From: Allodiplogaster sudhausi
Taxonomy: Eukaryota > Nematoda > Chromadorea > Rhabditida > Diplogasteridae
Length of the DNA stretch: 64,000 bases
Assembly: GCA_945643635.1 (NCBI GenBank)
Contig: CALZFC010000102.1
Coordinates: 1 to 64,000 of the forward strand
Reading direction: 5' to 3'
Of the stretch, positions 29,212-40,440 are shown one piece after another (the first letter of the stretch is position 1; every line of letters starts with the position of its first letter). A program made the translations under genes and the position numbers. The notes below the pieces were generated by a model, which did no database searches, had not been told where the DNA came from, and saw only the letters and a list, made by a program, of their open reading frames with translations.

Positions 29212-29284
29212 GCCCGGTTAGCTCAGTCGGTAGAGCACCAGACTCTTAATCTGGCTGTCGCGGGTTCGAGCCCCGCATCGGGCT
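29212..29284 (+). tRNA. tRNA-Lys(CTT) copy 124
   Basis: Consensus; spacer T*.g.S. Confidence 0.97.

Positions 29285-29449
29285 TCAACTTTTTCTTTTT
29301 TCACGGTTCAATAAAGAAAAATCAATTTTGCGATGCAGATATTGTTGGTTGAATTTATCTTTGAACTTTACAACTCTGTGTTTCTCGTTATTGCACGACC
29401 TCTTTTTTGAACAGCGTTCTTTCGCATCTTTTAATGAAGCGCATCCGTA

Positions 29450-29522
29450 GCCCGGTTAGCTCAGTCGGTAGAGCACCAGACTCTTAATCTGGCTGTCGCG
29501 GGTTCGAGCCCCGCATCGGGCT
29450..29522 (+). tRNA. tRNA-Lys(CTT) copy 125
   Basis: Consensus; spacer T.c.H. Confidence 0.97.

Positions 29523-29686
29523 TCAACTTTTTCTTTTTTCACGGTTCAATAAAGAAAAATCAATTTTGCAATGCAGATATTGTTCGTTGAATTTATTTTG
29601 AACTTTACAACTCTGTGTTTCTCGTTATTGCACGACCTCTTTTTTGAACAGCGTTCTTTCGCATCTTTTAATGAAGCGCATCCGTA

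Positions 29687-29759
29687 GCCCGGTTAGCTCA
29701 GTCGGTAGAGCACCAGACTCTTAATCTGGCTGTCGCGGGTTCGAGCCCCGCATCGGGCT
29687..29759 (+). tRNA. tRNA-Lys(CTT) copy 126
   Basis: Consensus; spacer T.g.H. Confidence 0.97.

Positions 29760-29923
29760 TCAACTTTTTCTTTTTTCACGGTTCAATAAAGAAAAATCAA
29801 TTTTGCAATGCAGATATTGTTGGTTGAATTTATTTTGAACTTTACAACTCTGTGTTTCTCGTTATTGCACGACCTCTTTTTTGAACAGCGTTCTTTCGCA
29901 TCTTTTAATGAAGCGCATCCGTA

Positions 29924-29996
29924 GCCCGGTTAGCTCAGTCGGTAGAGCACCAGACTCTTAATCTGGCTGTCGCGGGTTCGAGCCCCGCATCGGGCT
29924..29996 (+). tRNA. tRNA-Lys(CTT) copy 127
   Basis: Consensus; spacer T.g.H. Confidence 0.97.

Positions 29997-30160
29997 TCAA
30001 CTTTTTCTTTTTTCACGGTTCAATAAAGAAAAATCAATTTTGCAATGCAGATATTGTTGGTTGAATTTATTTTGAACTTTACAACTCTGTGTTTCTCGTT
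30101 ATTGCACGACCTCTTTTTTGAACAGCGTTCTTTCGCATCTTTTAATGAAGCGCATCCGTA

Positions 30161-30233
30161 GCCCGGTTAGCTCAGTCGGTAGAGCACCAGACTCTTAATC
30201 TGGCTGTCGCGGGTTCGAGCCCCGCATCGGGCT
30161..30233 (+). tRNA. tRNA-Lys(CTT) copy 128
   Basis: Consensus; spacer G*.g.H. Confidence 0.97.

Positions 30234-30397
30234 TCAACTTTTTCTTTTTTCACGGTTCAATAAAGAAAAAGCAATTTTGCGATGCAGATATTGTTGGTTG
30301 AATTTATTTTGAACTTTACAACTCTGTGTTTCTCGTTATTGCACGACCTCTTTTTTGAACAGCGTTCTTTCGCATCTTTTAATGAAGCGCATCCGTA

Positions 30398-30470
30398 GCC
30401 CGGTTAGCTCAGTCGGTAGAGCACCAGACTCTTAATCTGGCTGTCGCGGGTTCGAGCCCCGCATCGGGCT
30398..30470 (+). tRNA. tRNA-Lys(CTT) copy 129
   Basis: Consensus; spacer T.c.F. Confidence 0.97.

Positions 30471-30635
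30471 TCAACTTTTTCTTTTTTCACGGTTCAATAA
30501 AGAAAAATCAATTTTGCAATGCAGATATTGTTCGTTGAATTTATTTTCGAACTTTACAACTCTGTGTTTCTCGTTATTGCACGACCTCTTTTTTGAACAG
30601 CGTTCTTTCGCATCTTTTAATGAAGCGCATCCGTA

Positions 30636-30708
30636 GCCCGGTTAGCTCAGTCGGTAGAGCACCAGACTCTTAATCTGGCTGTCGCGGGTTCGAGCCCCGC
30701 ATCGGGCT
30636..30708 (+). tRNA. tRNA-Lys(CTT) copy 130
   Basis: Consensus; spacer R.c.F. Confidence 0.97.

Positions 30709-30873
30709 TCAACTTTTTCTTTTTTCACGGTTCAATAGAGACAAATCAATTTTGCAATGCAGATATTGTTCGTTGAATTTATTTTCGAACTTTACAACTC
30801 TGTGTTTCTCGTTATTGCACGACCTCTTTTTTGAACAGCGTTCTTTCGCATCTTTTAATGAAGCGCATCCGTA

Positions 30874-30946
30874 GCCCGGTTAGCTCAGTCGGTAGAGCAC
30901 CAGACTCTTAATCTGGCTGTCGCGGGTTCGAGCCCCGCATCGGGCT
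30874..30946 (+). tRNA. tRNA-Lys(CTT) copy 131
   Basis: Consensus; spacer G.g.H. Confidence 0.97.

Positions 30947-31110
30947 TCAACTTTTTCTTTTTTCACGGTTCAATAAAGAAAAAGCAATTTTGCAATGCAG
31001 ATATTGTTGGTTGAATTTATTTTGAACTTTACAACTCTGTGTTTCTCGTTATTGCACGACCTCTTTTTTGAACAGCGTTCTTTCGCATCTTTTAATGAAG
31101 CGCATCCGTA

Positions 31111-31183
31111 GCCCGGTTAGCTCAGTCGGTAGAGCACCAGACTCTTAATCTGGCTGTCGCGGGTTCGAGCCCCGCATCGGGCT
31111..31183 (+). tRNA. tRNA-Lys(CTT) copy 132
   Basis: Consensus; spacer T.g.H. Confidence 0.97.

Positions 31184-31347
31184 TCAACTTTTTCTTTTTT
31201 CACGGTTCAATAAAGAAAAATCAATTTTGCAATGCAGATATTGTTGGTTGAATTTATTTTGAACTTTACAACTCTGTGTTTCTCGTTATTGCACGACCTC
31301 TTTTTTGAACAGCGTTCTTTCGCATCTTTTAATGAAGCGCATCCGTA

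Positions 31348-31420
31348 GCCCGGTTAGCTCAGTCGGTAGAGCACCAGACTCTTAATCTGGCTGTCGCGGG
31401 TTCGAGCCCCGCATCGGGCT
31348..31420 (+). tRNA. tRNA-Lys(CTT) copy 133
   Basis: Consensus; spacer D.g.H. Confidence 0.97.

Positions 31421-31584
31421 TCAACTTTTTCTTTTTTCACGGTTCAATAAAGACAAATCAATTTTGCAATGCAGATATTGTTGGTTGAATTTATTTTGAA
31501 CTTTACAACTCTGTGTTTCTCGTTATTGCACGACCTCTTTTTTGAACAGCGTTCTTTCGCATCTTTTAATGAAGCGCATCCGTA

Positions 31585-31657
31585 GCCCGGTTAGCTCAGT
31601 CGGTAGAGCACCAGACTCTTAATCTGGCTGTCGCGGGTTCGAGCCCCGCATCGGGCT
31585..31657 (+). tRNA. tRNA-Lys(CTT) copy 134
   Basis: Consensus; spacer G'.n.S (gcatgcag, one base lost). Confidence 0.97.

Positions 31658-31820
31658 TCAACTTTTTCTTTTTTCACGGTTCAATAAAGAAAAAGCAATT
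31701 TTGCATGCAGATATTGTTGTTGAATTTATCTTTGAACTTTACAACTCTGTGTTTCTCGTTATTGCACGACCTCTTTTTTGAACAGCGTTCTTTCGCATCT
31801 TTTAATGAAGCGCATCCGTA

Positions 31821-31893
31821 GCCCGGTTAGCTCAGTCGGTAGAGCACCAGACTCTTAATCTGGCTGTCGCGGGTTCGAGCCCCGCATCGGGCT
31821..31893 (+). tRNA. tRNA-Lys(CTT) copy 135
   Basis: Consensus; spacer T.g.H. Confidence 0.97.

Positions 31894-32057
31894 TCAACTT
31901 TTTCTTTTTTCACGGTTCAATAAAGAAAAATCAATTTTGCAATGCAGATATTGTTGGTTGAATTTATTTTGAACTTTACAACTCTGTGTTTCTCGTTATT
32001 GCACGACCTCTTTTTTGAACAGCGTTCTTTCGCATCTTTTAATGAAGCGCATCCGTA

Positions 32058-32130
32058 GCCCGGTTAGCTCAGTCGGTAGAGCACCAGACTCTTAATCTGG
32101 CTGTCGCGGGTTCGAGCCCCGCATCGGGCT
32058..32130 (+). tRNA. tRNA-Lys(CTT) copy 136
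   Basis: Consensus; spacer T*.g.S. Confidence 0.97.

Positions 32131-32295
32131 TCAACTTTTTCTTTTTTCACGGTTCAATAAAGAAAAATCAATTTTGCGATGCAGATATTGTTGGTTGAAT
32201 TTATCTTTGAACTTTACAACTCTGTGTTTCTCGTTATTGCACGACCTCTTTTTTGAACAGCGTTCTTTCGCATCTTTTAATGAAGCGCATCCGTA

Positions 32296-32368
32296 GCCCG
32301 GTTAGCTCAGTCGGTAGAGCACCAGACTCTTAATCTGGCTGTCGCGGGTTCGAGCCCCGCATCGGGCT
32296..32368 (+). tRNA. tRNA-Lys(CTT) copy 137
   Basis: Consensus; spacer G.g.H. Confidence 0.97.

Positions 32369-32532
32369 TCAACTTTTTCTTTTTTCACGGTTCAATAAAG
32401 AAAAAGCAATTTTGCAATGCAGATATTGTTGGTTGAATTTATTTTGAACTTTACAACTCTGTGTTTCTCGTTATTGCACGACCTCTTTTTTGAACAGCGT
32501 TCTTTCGCATCTTTTAATGAAGCGCATCCGTA

Positions 32533-32605
32533 GCCCGGTTAGCTCAGTCGGTAGAGCACCAGACTCTTAATCTGGCTGTCGCGGGTTCGAGCCCCGCATC
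32601 GGGCT
32533..32605 (+). tRNA. tRNA-Lys(CTT) copy 138
   Basis: Consensus; spacer T.c.H. Confidence 0.97.

Positions 32606-32769
32606 TCAACTTTTTCTTTTTTCACGGTTCAATAAAGAAAAATCAATTTTGCAATGCAGATATTGTTCGTTGAATTTATTTTGAACTTTACAACTCTGTG
32701 TTTCTCGTTATTGCACGACCTCTTTTTTGAACAGCGTTCTTTCGCATCTTTTAATGAAGCGCATCCGTA

Positions 32770-32842
32770 GCCCGGTTAGCTCAGTCGGTAGAGCACCAGA
32801 CTCTTAATCTGGCTGTCGCGGGTTCGAGCCCCGCATCGGGCT
32770..32842 (+). tRNA. tRNA-Lys(CTT) copy 139
   Basis: Consensus; spacer T.c.F. Confidence 0.97.

Positions 32843-33007
32843 TCAACTTTTTCTTTTTTCACGGTTCAATAAAGAAAAATCAATTTTGCAATGCAGATAT
32901 TGTTCGTTGAATTTATTTTCGAACTTTACAACTCTGTGTTTCTCGTTATTGCACGACCTCTTTTTTGAACAGCGTTCTTTCGCATCTTTTAATGAAGCGC
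33001 ATCCGTA

Positions 33008-33080
33008 GCCCGGTTAGCTCAGTCGGTAGAGCACCAGACTCTTAATCTGGCTGTCGCGGGTTCGAGCCCCGCATCGGGCT
33008..33080 (+). tRNA. tRNA-Lys(CTT) copy 140
   Basis: Consensus; spacer D.c.F. Confidence 0.97.

Positions 33081-33245
33081 TCAACTTTTTCTTTTTTCAC
33101 GGTTCAATAAAGACAAATCAATTTTGCAATGCAGATATTGTTCGTTGAATTTATTTTCGAACTTTACAACTCTGTGTTTCTCGTTATTGCACGACCTCTT
33201 TTTTGAACAGCGTTCTTTCGCATCTTTTAATGAAGCGCATCCGTA

Positions 33246-33318
33246 GCCCGGTTAGCTCAGTCGGTAGAGCACCAGACTCTTAATCTGGCTGTCGCGGGTT
33301 CGAGCCCCGCATCGGGCT
33246..33318 (+). tRNA. tRNA-Lys(CTT) copy 141
   Basis: Consensus; spacer G.g.S. Confidence 0.97.

Positions 33319-33483
33319 TCAACTTTTTCTTTTTTCACGGTTCAATAAAGAAAAAGCAATTTTGCAATGCAGATATTGTTGGTTGAATTTATCTTTGAAC
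33401 TTTACAACTCTGTGTTTCTCGTTATTGCACGACCTCTTTTTTGAACAGCGTTCTTTCGCATCTTTTAATGAAGCGCATCCGTA

Positions 33484-33556
33484 GCCCGGTTAGCTCAGTC
33501 GGTAGAGCACCAGACTCTTAATCTGGCTGTCGCGGGTTCGAGCCCCGCATCGGGCT
33484..33556 (+). tRNA. tRNA-Lys(CTT) copy 142
   Basis: Consensus; spacer G.g.S. Confidence 0.97.

Positions 33557-33721
33557 TCAACTTTTTCTTTTTTCACGGTTCAATAAAGAAAAAGCAATTT
33601 TGCAATGCAGATATTGTTGGTTGAATTTATCTTTGAACTTTACAACTCTGTGTTTCTCGTTATTGCACGACCTCTTTTTTGAACAGCGTTCTTTCGCATC
33701 TTTTAATGAAGCGCATCCGTA

Positions 33722-33794
33722 GCCCGGTTAGCTCAGTCGGTAGAGCACCAGACTCTTAATCTGGCTGTCGCGGGTTCGAGCCCCGCATCGGGCT
33722..33794 (+). tRNA. tRNA-Lys(CTT) copy 143
   Basis: Consensus; spacer T.g.F, a recombinant type. 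Confidence 0.97.

Positions 33795-33959
33795 TCAACT
33801 TTTTCTTTTTTCACGGTTCAATAAAGAAAAATCAATTTTGCAATGCAGATATTGTTGGTTGAATTTATTTTCGAACTTTACAACTCTGTGTTTCTCGTTA
33901 TTGCACGACCTCTTTTTTGAACAGCGTTCTTTCGCATCTTTTAATGAAGCGCATCCGTA

Positions 33960-34032
33960 GCCCGGTTAGCTCAGTCGGTAGAGCACCAGACTCTTAATCT
34001 GGCTGTCGCGGGTTCGAGCCCCGCATCGGGCT
33960..34032 (+). tRNA. tRNA-Lys(CTT) copy 144
   Basis: Consensus; spacer E.n.F, first E class. Confidence 0.97.

Positions 34033-34195
34033 TCAACTTTTTCTTTTTTCACGGTTCAATAAGACAAATCAATTTTGCAATGCAGATATTGTTGTTGAAT
34101 TTATTTTCGAACTTTACAACTCTGTGTTTCTCGTTATTGCACGACCTCTTTTTTGAACAGCGTTCTTTCGCATCTTTTAATGAAGCGCATCCGTA

Positions 34196-34268
34196 GCCCG
34201 GTTAGCTCAGTCGGTAGAGCACCAGACTCTTAATCTGGCTGTCGCGGGTTCGAGCCCCGCATCGGGCT
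34196..34268 (+). tRNA. tRNA-Lys(CTT) copy 145
   Basis: Consensus; spacer G*.g.S. Confidence 0.97.

Positions 34269-34433
34269 TCAACTTTTTCTTTTTTCACGGTTCAATAAAG
34301 AAAAAGCAATTTTGCGATGCAGATATTGTTGGTTGAATTTATCTTTGAACTTTACAACTCTGTGTTTCTCGTTATTGCACGACCTCTTTTTTGAACAGCG
34401 TTCTTTCGCATCTTTTAATGAAGCGCATCCGTA

Positions 34434-34506
34434 GCCCGGTTAGCTCAGTCGGTAGAGCACCAGACTCTTAATCTGGCTGTCGCGGGTTCGAGCCCCGCAT
34501 CGGGCT
34434..34506 (+). tRNA. tRNA-Lys(CTT) copy 146
   Basis: Consensus; spacer T.g.S. Confidence 0.97.

Positions 34507-34671
34507 TCAACTTTTTCTTTTTTCACGGTTCAATAAAGAAAAATCAATTTTGCAATGCAGATATTGTTGGTTGAATTTATCTTTGAACTTTACAACTCTG
34601 TGTTTCTCGTTATTGCACGACCTCTTTTTTGAACAGCGTTCTTTCGCATCTTTTAATGAAGCGCATCCGTA

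Positions 34672-34744
34672 GCCCGGTTAGCTCAGTCGGTAGAGCACCA
34701 GACTCTTAATCTGGCTGTCGCGGGTTCGAGCCCCGCATCGGGCT
34672..34744 (+). tRNA. tRNA-Lys(CTT) copy 147
   Basis: Consensus; spacer E.c.F. Confidence 0.97.

Positions 34745-34908
34745 TCAACTTTTTCTTTTTTCACGGTTCAATAAGACAAATCAATTTTGCAATGCAGATA
34801 TTGTTCGTTGAATTTATTTTCGAACTTTACAACTCTGTGTTTCTCGTTATTGCACGACCTCTTTTTTGAACAGCGTTCTTTCGCATCTTTTAATGAAGCG
34901 CATCCGTA

Positions 34909-34981
34909 GCCCGGTTAGCTCAGTCGGTAGAGCACCAGACTCTTAATCTGGCTGTCGCGGGTTCGAGCCCCGCATCGGGCT
34909..34981 (+). tRNA. tRNA-Lys(CTT) copy 148
   Basis: Consensus; spacer G.g.S. Confidence 0.97.

Positions 34982-35146
34982 TCAACTTTTTCTTTTTTCA
35001 CGGTTCAATAAAGAAAAAGCAATTTTGCAATGCAGATATTGTTGGTTGAATTTATCTTTGAACTTTACAACTCTGTGTTTCTCGTTATTGCACGACCTCT
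35101 TTTTTGAACAGCGTTCTTTCGCATCTTTTAATGAAGCGCATCCGTA

Positions 35147-35219
35147 GCCCGGTTAGCTCAGTCGGTAGAGCACCAGACTCTTAATCTGGCTGTCGCGGGT
35201 TCGAGCCCCGCATCGGGCT
35147..35219 (+). tRNA. tRNA-Lys(CTT) copy 149
   Basis: Consensus; spacer T.n.F. Confidence 0.97.

Positions 35220-35383
35220 TCAACTTTTTCTTTTTTCACGGTTCAATAAAGAAAAATCAATTTTGCAATGCAGATATTGTTGTTGAATTTATTTTCGAAC
35301 TTTACAACTCTGTGTTTCTCGTTATTGCACGACCTCTTTTTTGAACAGCGTTCTTTCGCATCTTTTAATGAAGCGCATCCGTA

Positions 35384-35456
35384 GCCCGGTTAGCTCAGTC
35401 GGTAGAGCACCAGACTCTTAATCTGGCTGTCGCGGGTTCGAGCCCCGCATCGGGCT
35384..35456 (+). tRNA. tRNA-Lys(CTT) copy 150
   Basis: Consensus; spacer G*.g.S. Confidence 0.97.

Positions 35457-35621
35457 TCAACTTTTTCTTTTTTCACGGTTCAATAAAGAAAAAGCAATTT
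35501 TGCGATGCAGATATTGTTGGTTGAATTTATCTTTGAACTTTACAACTCTGTGTTTCTCGTTATTGCACGACCTCTTTTTTGAACAGCGTTCTTTCGCATC
35601 TTTTAATGAAGCGCATCCGTA

Positions 35622-35694
35622 GCCCGGTTAGCTCAGTCGGTAGAGCACCAGACTCTTAATCTGGCTGTCGCGGGTTCGAGCCCCGCATCGGGCT
35622..35694 (+). tRNA. tRNA-Lys(CTT) copy 151
   Basis: Consensus; spacer D.c.F. Confidence 0.97.

Positions 35695-35859
35695 TCAACT
35701 TTTTCTTTTTTCACGGTTCAATAAAGACAAATCAATTTTGCAATGCAGATATTGTTCGTTGAATTTATTTTCGAACTTTACAACTCTGTGTTTCTCGTTA
35801 TTGCACGACCTCTTTTTTGAACAGCGTTCTTTCGCATCTTTTAATGAAGCGCATCCGTA

Positions 35860-35932
35860 GCCCGGTTAGCTCAGTCGGTAGAGCACCAGACTCTTAATCT
35901 GGCTGTCGCGGGTTCGAGCCCCGCATCGGGCT
35860..35932 (+). tRNA. tRNA-Lys(CTT) copy 152
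   Basis: Consensus; spacer G.g.H. Confidence 0.97.

Positions 35933-36096
35933 TCAACTTTTTCTTTTTTCACGGTTCAATAAAGAAAAAGCAATTTTGCAATGCAGATATTGTTGGTTGA
36001 ATTTATTTTGAACTTTACAACTCTGTGTTTCTCGTTATTGCACGACCTCTTTTTTGAACAGCGTTCTTTCGCATCTTTTAATGAAGCGCATCCGTA

Positions 36097-36169
36097 GCCC
36101 GGTTAGCTCAGTCGGTAGAGCACCAGACTCTTAATCTGGCTGTCGCGGGTTCGAGCCCCGCATCGGGCT
36097..36169 (+). tRNA. tRNA-Lys(CTT) copy 153
   Basis: Consensus; spacer E.c.F. Confidence 0.97.

Positions 36170-36333
36170 TCAACTTTTTCTTTTTTCACGGTTCAATAAG
36201 ACAAATCAATTTTGCAATGCAGATATTGTTCGTTGAATTTATTTTCGAACTTTACAACTCTGTGTTTCTCGTTATTGCACGACCTCTTTTTTGAACAGCG
36301 TTCTTTCGCATCTTTTAATGAAGCGCATCCGTA

Positions 36334-36406
36334 GCCCGGTTAGCTCAGTCGGTAGAGCACCAGACTCTTAATCTGGCTGTCGCGGGTTCGAGCCCCGCAT
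36401 CGGGCT
36334..36406 (+). tRNA. tRNA-Lys(CTT) copy 154
   Basis: Consensus; spacer T*.g.H. Confidence 0.97.

Positions 36407-36570
36407 TCAACTTTTTCTTTTTTCACGGTTCAATAAAGAAAAATCAATTTTGCGATGCAGATATTGTTGGTTGAATTTATTTTGAACTTTACAACTCTGT
36501 GTTTCTCGTTATTGCACGACCTCTTTTTTGAACAGCGTTCTTTCGCATCTTTTAATGAAGCGCATCCGTA

Positions 36571-36643
36571 GCCCGGTTAGCTCAGTCGGTAGAGCACCAG
36601 ACTCTTAATCTGGCTGTCGCGGGTTCGAGCCCCGCATCGGGCT
36571..36643 (+). tRNA. tRNA-Lys(CTT) copy 155
   Basis: Consensus; spacer R.c.F with T8 in the flank after it. Confidence 0.97.

Positions 36644-36808
36644 TCAACTTTTTCTTTTTTCACGGTTCAATAGAGACAAATCAATTTTGCAATGCAGATA
36701 TTGTTCGTTGAATTTATTTTCGAACTTTACAACTCTGTGTTTCTCGTTATTGCACGACCTTTTTTTTGAACAGCGTTCTTTCGCATCTTTTAATGAAGCG
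36801 CATCCGTA

Positions 36809-36881
36809 GCCCGGTTAGCTCAGTCGGTAGAGCACCAGACTCTTAATCTGGCTGTCGCGGGTTCGAGCCCCGCATCGGGCT
36809..36881 (+). tRNA. tRNA-Lys(CTT) copy 156
   Basis: Consensus; spacer E.k.F, first k type. Confidence 0.97.

Positions 36882-37045
36882 TCAACTTTTTCTTTTTTCA
36901 CGGTTCAATAAGACAAATCAATTTTGCAATGCAGATATTGTCTGTTGAATTTATTTTCGAACTTTACAACTCTGTGTTTCTCGTTATTGCACGACCTCTT
37001 TTTTGAACAGCGTTCTTTCGCATCTTTTAATGAAGCGCATCCGTA

Positions 37046-37118
37046 GCCCGGTTAGCTCAGTCGGTAGAGCACCAGACTCTTAATCTGGCTGTCGCGGGTT
37101 CGAGCCCCGCATCGGGCT
37046..37118 (+). tRNA. tRNA-Lys(CTT) copy 157
   Basis: Consensus; spacer G*.g.S. Confidence 0.97.

Positions 37119-37283
37119 TCAACTTTTTCTTTTTTCACGGTTCAATAAAGAAAAAGCAATTTTGCGATGCAGATATTGTTGGTTGAATTTATCTTTGAAC
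37201 TTTACAACTCTGTGTTTCTCGTTATTGCACGACCTCTTTTTTGAACAGCGTTCTTTCGCATCTTTTAATGAAGCGCATCCGTA

Positions 37284-37356
37284 GCCCGGTTAGCTCAGTC
37301 GGTAGAGCACCAGACTCTTAATCTGGCTGTCGCGGGTTCGAGCCCCGCATCGGGCT
37284..37356 (+). tRNA. tRNA-Lys(CTT) copy 158
   Basis: Consensus; spacer E.n.F. Confidence 0.97.

Positions 37357-37519
37357 TCAACTTTTTCTTTTTTCACGGTTCAATAAGACAAATCAATTTT
37401 GCAATGCAGATATTGTTGTTGAATTTATTTTCGAACTTTACAACTCTGTGTTTCTCGTTATTGCACGACCTCTTTTTTGAACAGCGTTCTTTCGCATCTT
37501 TTAATGAAGCGCATCCGTA

Positions 37520-37592
37520 GCCCGGTTAGCTCAGTCGGTAGAGCACCAGACTCTTAATCTGGCTGTCGCGGGTTCGAGCCCCGCATCGGGCT
37520..37592 (+). tRNA. tRNA-Lys(CTT) copy 159
   Basis: Consensus; spacer G*.g.S. Confidence 0.97.

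Positions 37593-37757
37593 TCAACTTT
37601 TTCTTTTTTCACGGTTCAATAAAGAAAAAGCAATTTTGCGATGCAGATATTGTTGGTTGAATTTATCTTTGAACTTTACAACTCTGTGTTTCTCGTTATT
37701 GCACGACCTCTTTTTTGAACAGCGTTCTTTCGCATCTTTTAATGAAGCGCATCCGTA

Positions 37758-37830
37758 GCCCGGTTAGCTCAGTCGGTAGAGCACCAGACTCTTAATCTGG
37801 CTGTCGCGGGTTCGAGCCCCGCATCGGGCT
37758..37830 (+). tRNA. tRNA-Lys(CTT) copy 160
   Basis: Consensus; spacer G*.g.S. Confidence 0.97.

Positions 37831-37995
37831 TCAACTTTTTCTTTTTTCACGGTTCAATAAAGAAAAAGCAATTTTGCGATGCAGATATTGTTGGTTGAAT
37901 TTATCTTTGAACTTTACAACTCTGTGTTTCTCGTTATTGCACGACCTCTTTTTTGAACAGCGTTCTTTCGCATCTTTTAATGAAGCGCATCCGTA

Positions 37996-38068
37996 GCCCG
38001 GTTAGCTCAGTCGGTAGAGCACCAGACTCTTAATCTGGCTGTCGCGGGTTCGAGCCCCGCATCGGGCT
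37996..38068 (+). tRNA. tRNA-Lys(CTT) copy 161
   Basis: Consensus; spacer E.c.F. Confidence 0.97.

Positions 38069-38232
38069 TCAACTTTTTCTTTTTTCACGGTTCAATAAGA
38101 CAAATCAATTTTGCAATGCAGATATTGTTCGTTGAATTTATTTTCGAACTTTACAACTCTGTGTTTCTCGTTATTGCACGACCTCTTTTTTGAACAGCGT
38201 TCTTTCGCATCTTTTAATGAAGCGCATCCGTA

Positions 38233-38305
38233 GCCCGGTTAGCTCAGTCGGTAGAGCACCAGACTCTTAATCTGGCTGTCGCGGGTTCGAGCCCCGCATC
38301 GGGCT
38233..38305 (+). tRNA. tRNA-Lys(CTT) copy 162
   Basis: Consensus; spacer G*.g.S. Confidence 0.97.

Positions 38306-38470
38306 TCAACTTTTTCTTTTTTCACGGTTCAATAAAGAAAAAGCAATTTTGCGATGCAGATATTGTTGGTTGAATTTATCTTTGAACTTTACAACTCTGT
38401 GTTTCTCGTTATTGCACGACCTCTTTTTTGAACAGCGTTCTTTCGCATCTTTTAATGAAGCGCATCCGTA

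Positions 38471-38543
38471 GCCCGGTTAGCTCAGTCGGTAGAGCACCAG
38501 ACTCTTAATCTGGCTGTCGCGGGTTCGAGCCCCGCATCGGGCT
38471..38543 (+). tRNA. tRNA-Lys(CTT) copy 163
   Basis: Consensus; spacer D.c.F, trailer has tttacgg for ttcacgg. Confidence 0.97.

Positions 38544-38708
38544 TCAACTTTTTCTTTTTTTACGGTTCAATAAAGACAAATCAATTTTGCAATGCAGATA
38601 TTGTTCGTTGAATTTATTTTCGAACTTTACAACTCTGTGTTTCTCGTTATTGCACGACCTCTTTTTTGAACAGCGTTCTTTCGCATCTTTTAATGAAGCG
38701 CATCCGTA

Positions 38709-38781
38709 GCCCGGTTAGCTCAGTCGGTAGAGCACCAGACTCTTAATCTGGCTGTCGCGGGTTCGAGCCCCGCATCGGGCT
38709..38781 (+). tRNA. tRNA-Lys(CTT) copy 164
   Basis: Consensus; spacer E.k.F. Confidence 0.97.

Positions 38782-38945
38782 TCAACTTTTTCTTTTTTCA
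38801 CGGTTCAATAAGACAAATCAATTTTGCAATGCAGATATTGTCTGTTGAATTTATTTTCGAACTTTACAACTCTGTGTTTCTCGTTATTGCACGACCTCTT
38901 TTTTGAACAGCGTTCTTTCGCATCTTTTAATGAAGCGCATCCGTA

Positions 38946-39018
38946 GCCCGGTTAGCTCAGTCGGTAGAGCACCAGACTCTTAATCTGGCTGTCGCGGGTT
39001 CGAGCCCCGCATCGGGCT
38946..39018 (+). tRNA. tRNA-Lys(CTT) copy 165
   Basis: Consensus; spacer G*.g.S followed by acagctc, first of that type. Confidence 0.97.

Positions 39019-39183
39019 TCAACTTTTTCTTTTTTCACGGTTCAATAAAGAAAAAGCAATTTTGCGATGCAGATATTGTTGGTTGAATTTATCTTTGAAC
39101 TTTACAGCTCTGTGTTTCTCGTTATTGCACGACCTCTTTTTTGAACAGCGTTCTTTCGCATCTTTTAATGAAGCGCATCCGTA

Positions 39184-39256
39184 GCCCGGTTAGCTCAGTC
39201 GGTAGAGCACCAGACTCTTAATCTGGCTGTCGCGGGTTCGAGCCCCGCATCGGGCT
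39184..39256 (+). tRNA. tRNA-Lys(CTT) copy 166
   Basis: Consensus; spacer E.n.F. Confidence 0.97.

Positions 39257-39419
39257 TCAACTTTTTCTTTTTTCACGGTTCAATAAGACAAATCAATTTT
39301 GCAATGCAGATATTGTTGTTGAATTTATTTTCGAACTTTACAACTCTGTGTTTCTCGTTATTGCACGACCTCTTTTTTGAACAGCGTTCTTTCGCATCTT
39401 TTAATGAAGCGCATCCGTA

Positions 39420-39492
39420 GCCCGGTTAGCTCAGTCGGTAGAGCACCAGACTCTTAATCTGGCTGTCGCGGGTTCGAGCCCCGCATCGGGCT
39420..39492 (+). tRNA. tRNA-Lys(CTT) copy 167
   Basis: Consensus; spacer G*.g.S. Confidence 0.97.

Positions 39493-39657
39493 TCAACTTT
39501 TTCTTTTTTCACGGTTCAATAAAGAAAAAGCAATTTTGCGATGCAGATATTGTTGGTTGAATTTATCTTTGAACTTTACAACTCTGTGTTTCTCGTTATT
39601 GCACGACCTCTTTTTTGAACAGCGTTCTTTCGCATCTTTTAATGAAGCGCATCCGTA

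Positions 39658-39730
39658 GCCCGGTTAGCTCAGTCGGTAGAGCACCAGACTCTTAATCTGG
39701 CTGTCGCGGGTTCGAGCCCCGCATCGGGCT
39658..39730 (+). tRNA. tRNA-Lys(CTT) copy 168
   Basis: Consensus; spacer T'.g.H. Confidence 0.97.

Positions 39731-39893
39731 TCAACTTTTTCTTTTTTCACGGTTCAATAAAGAAAATCAATTTTGCAATGCAGATATTGTTGGTTGAATT
39801 TATTTTGAACTTTACAACTCTGTGTTTCTCGTTATTGCACGACCTCTTTTTTGAACAGCGTTCTTTCGCATCTTTTAATGAAGCGCATCCGTA

Positions 39894-39966
39894 GCCCGGT
39901 TAGCTCAGTCGGTAGAGCACCAGACTCTTAATCTGGCTGTCGCGGGTTCGAGCCCCGCATCGGGCT
39894..39966 (+). tRNA. tRNA-Lys(CTT) copy 169
   Basis: Consensus; spacer E.c.F with T8 in the flank. Confidence 0.97.

Positions 39967-40130
39967 TCAACTTTTTCTTTTTTCACGGTTCAATAAGACA
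40001 AATCAATTTTGCAATGCAGATATTGTTCGTTGAATTTATTTTCGAACTTTACAACTCTGTGTTTCTCGTTATTGCACGACCTTTTTTTTGAACAGCGTTC
40101 TTTCGCATCTTTTAATGAAGCGCATCCGTA

Positions 40131-40203
40131 GCCCGGTTAGCTCAGTCGGTAGAGCACCAGACTCTTAATCTGGCTGTCGCGGGTTCGAGCCCCGCATCGG
40201 GCT
40131..40203 (+). tRNA. tRNA-Lys(CTT) copy 170
   Basis: Consensus; spacer T.g.H. Confidence 0.97.

Positions 40204-40367
40204 TCAACTTTTTCTTTTTTCACGGTTCAATAAAGAAAAATCAATTTTGCAATGCAGATATTGTTGGTTGAATTTATTTTGAACTTTACAACTCTGTGTT
40301 TCTCGTTATTGCACGACCTCTTTTTTGAACAGCGTTCTTTCGCATCTTTTAATGAAGCGCATCCGTA

Positions 40368-40440
40368 GCCCGGTTAGCTCAGTCGGTAGAGCACCAGACT
40401 CTTAATCTGGCTGTCGCGGGTTCGAGCCCCGCATCGGGCT
40368..40440 (+). tRNA. tRNA-Lys(CTT) copy 171
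   Basis: Consensus; spacer D.n.F. Confidence 0.97.
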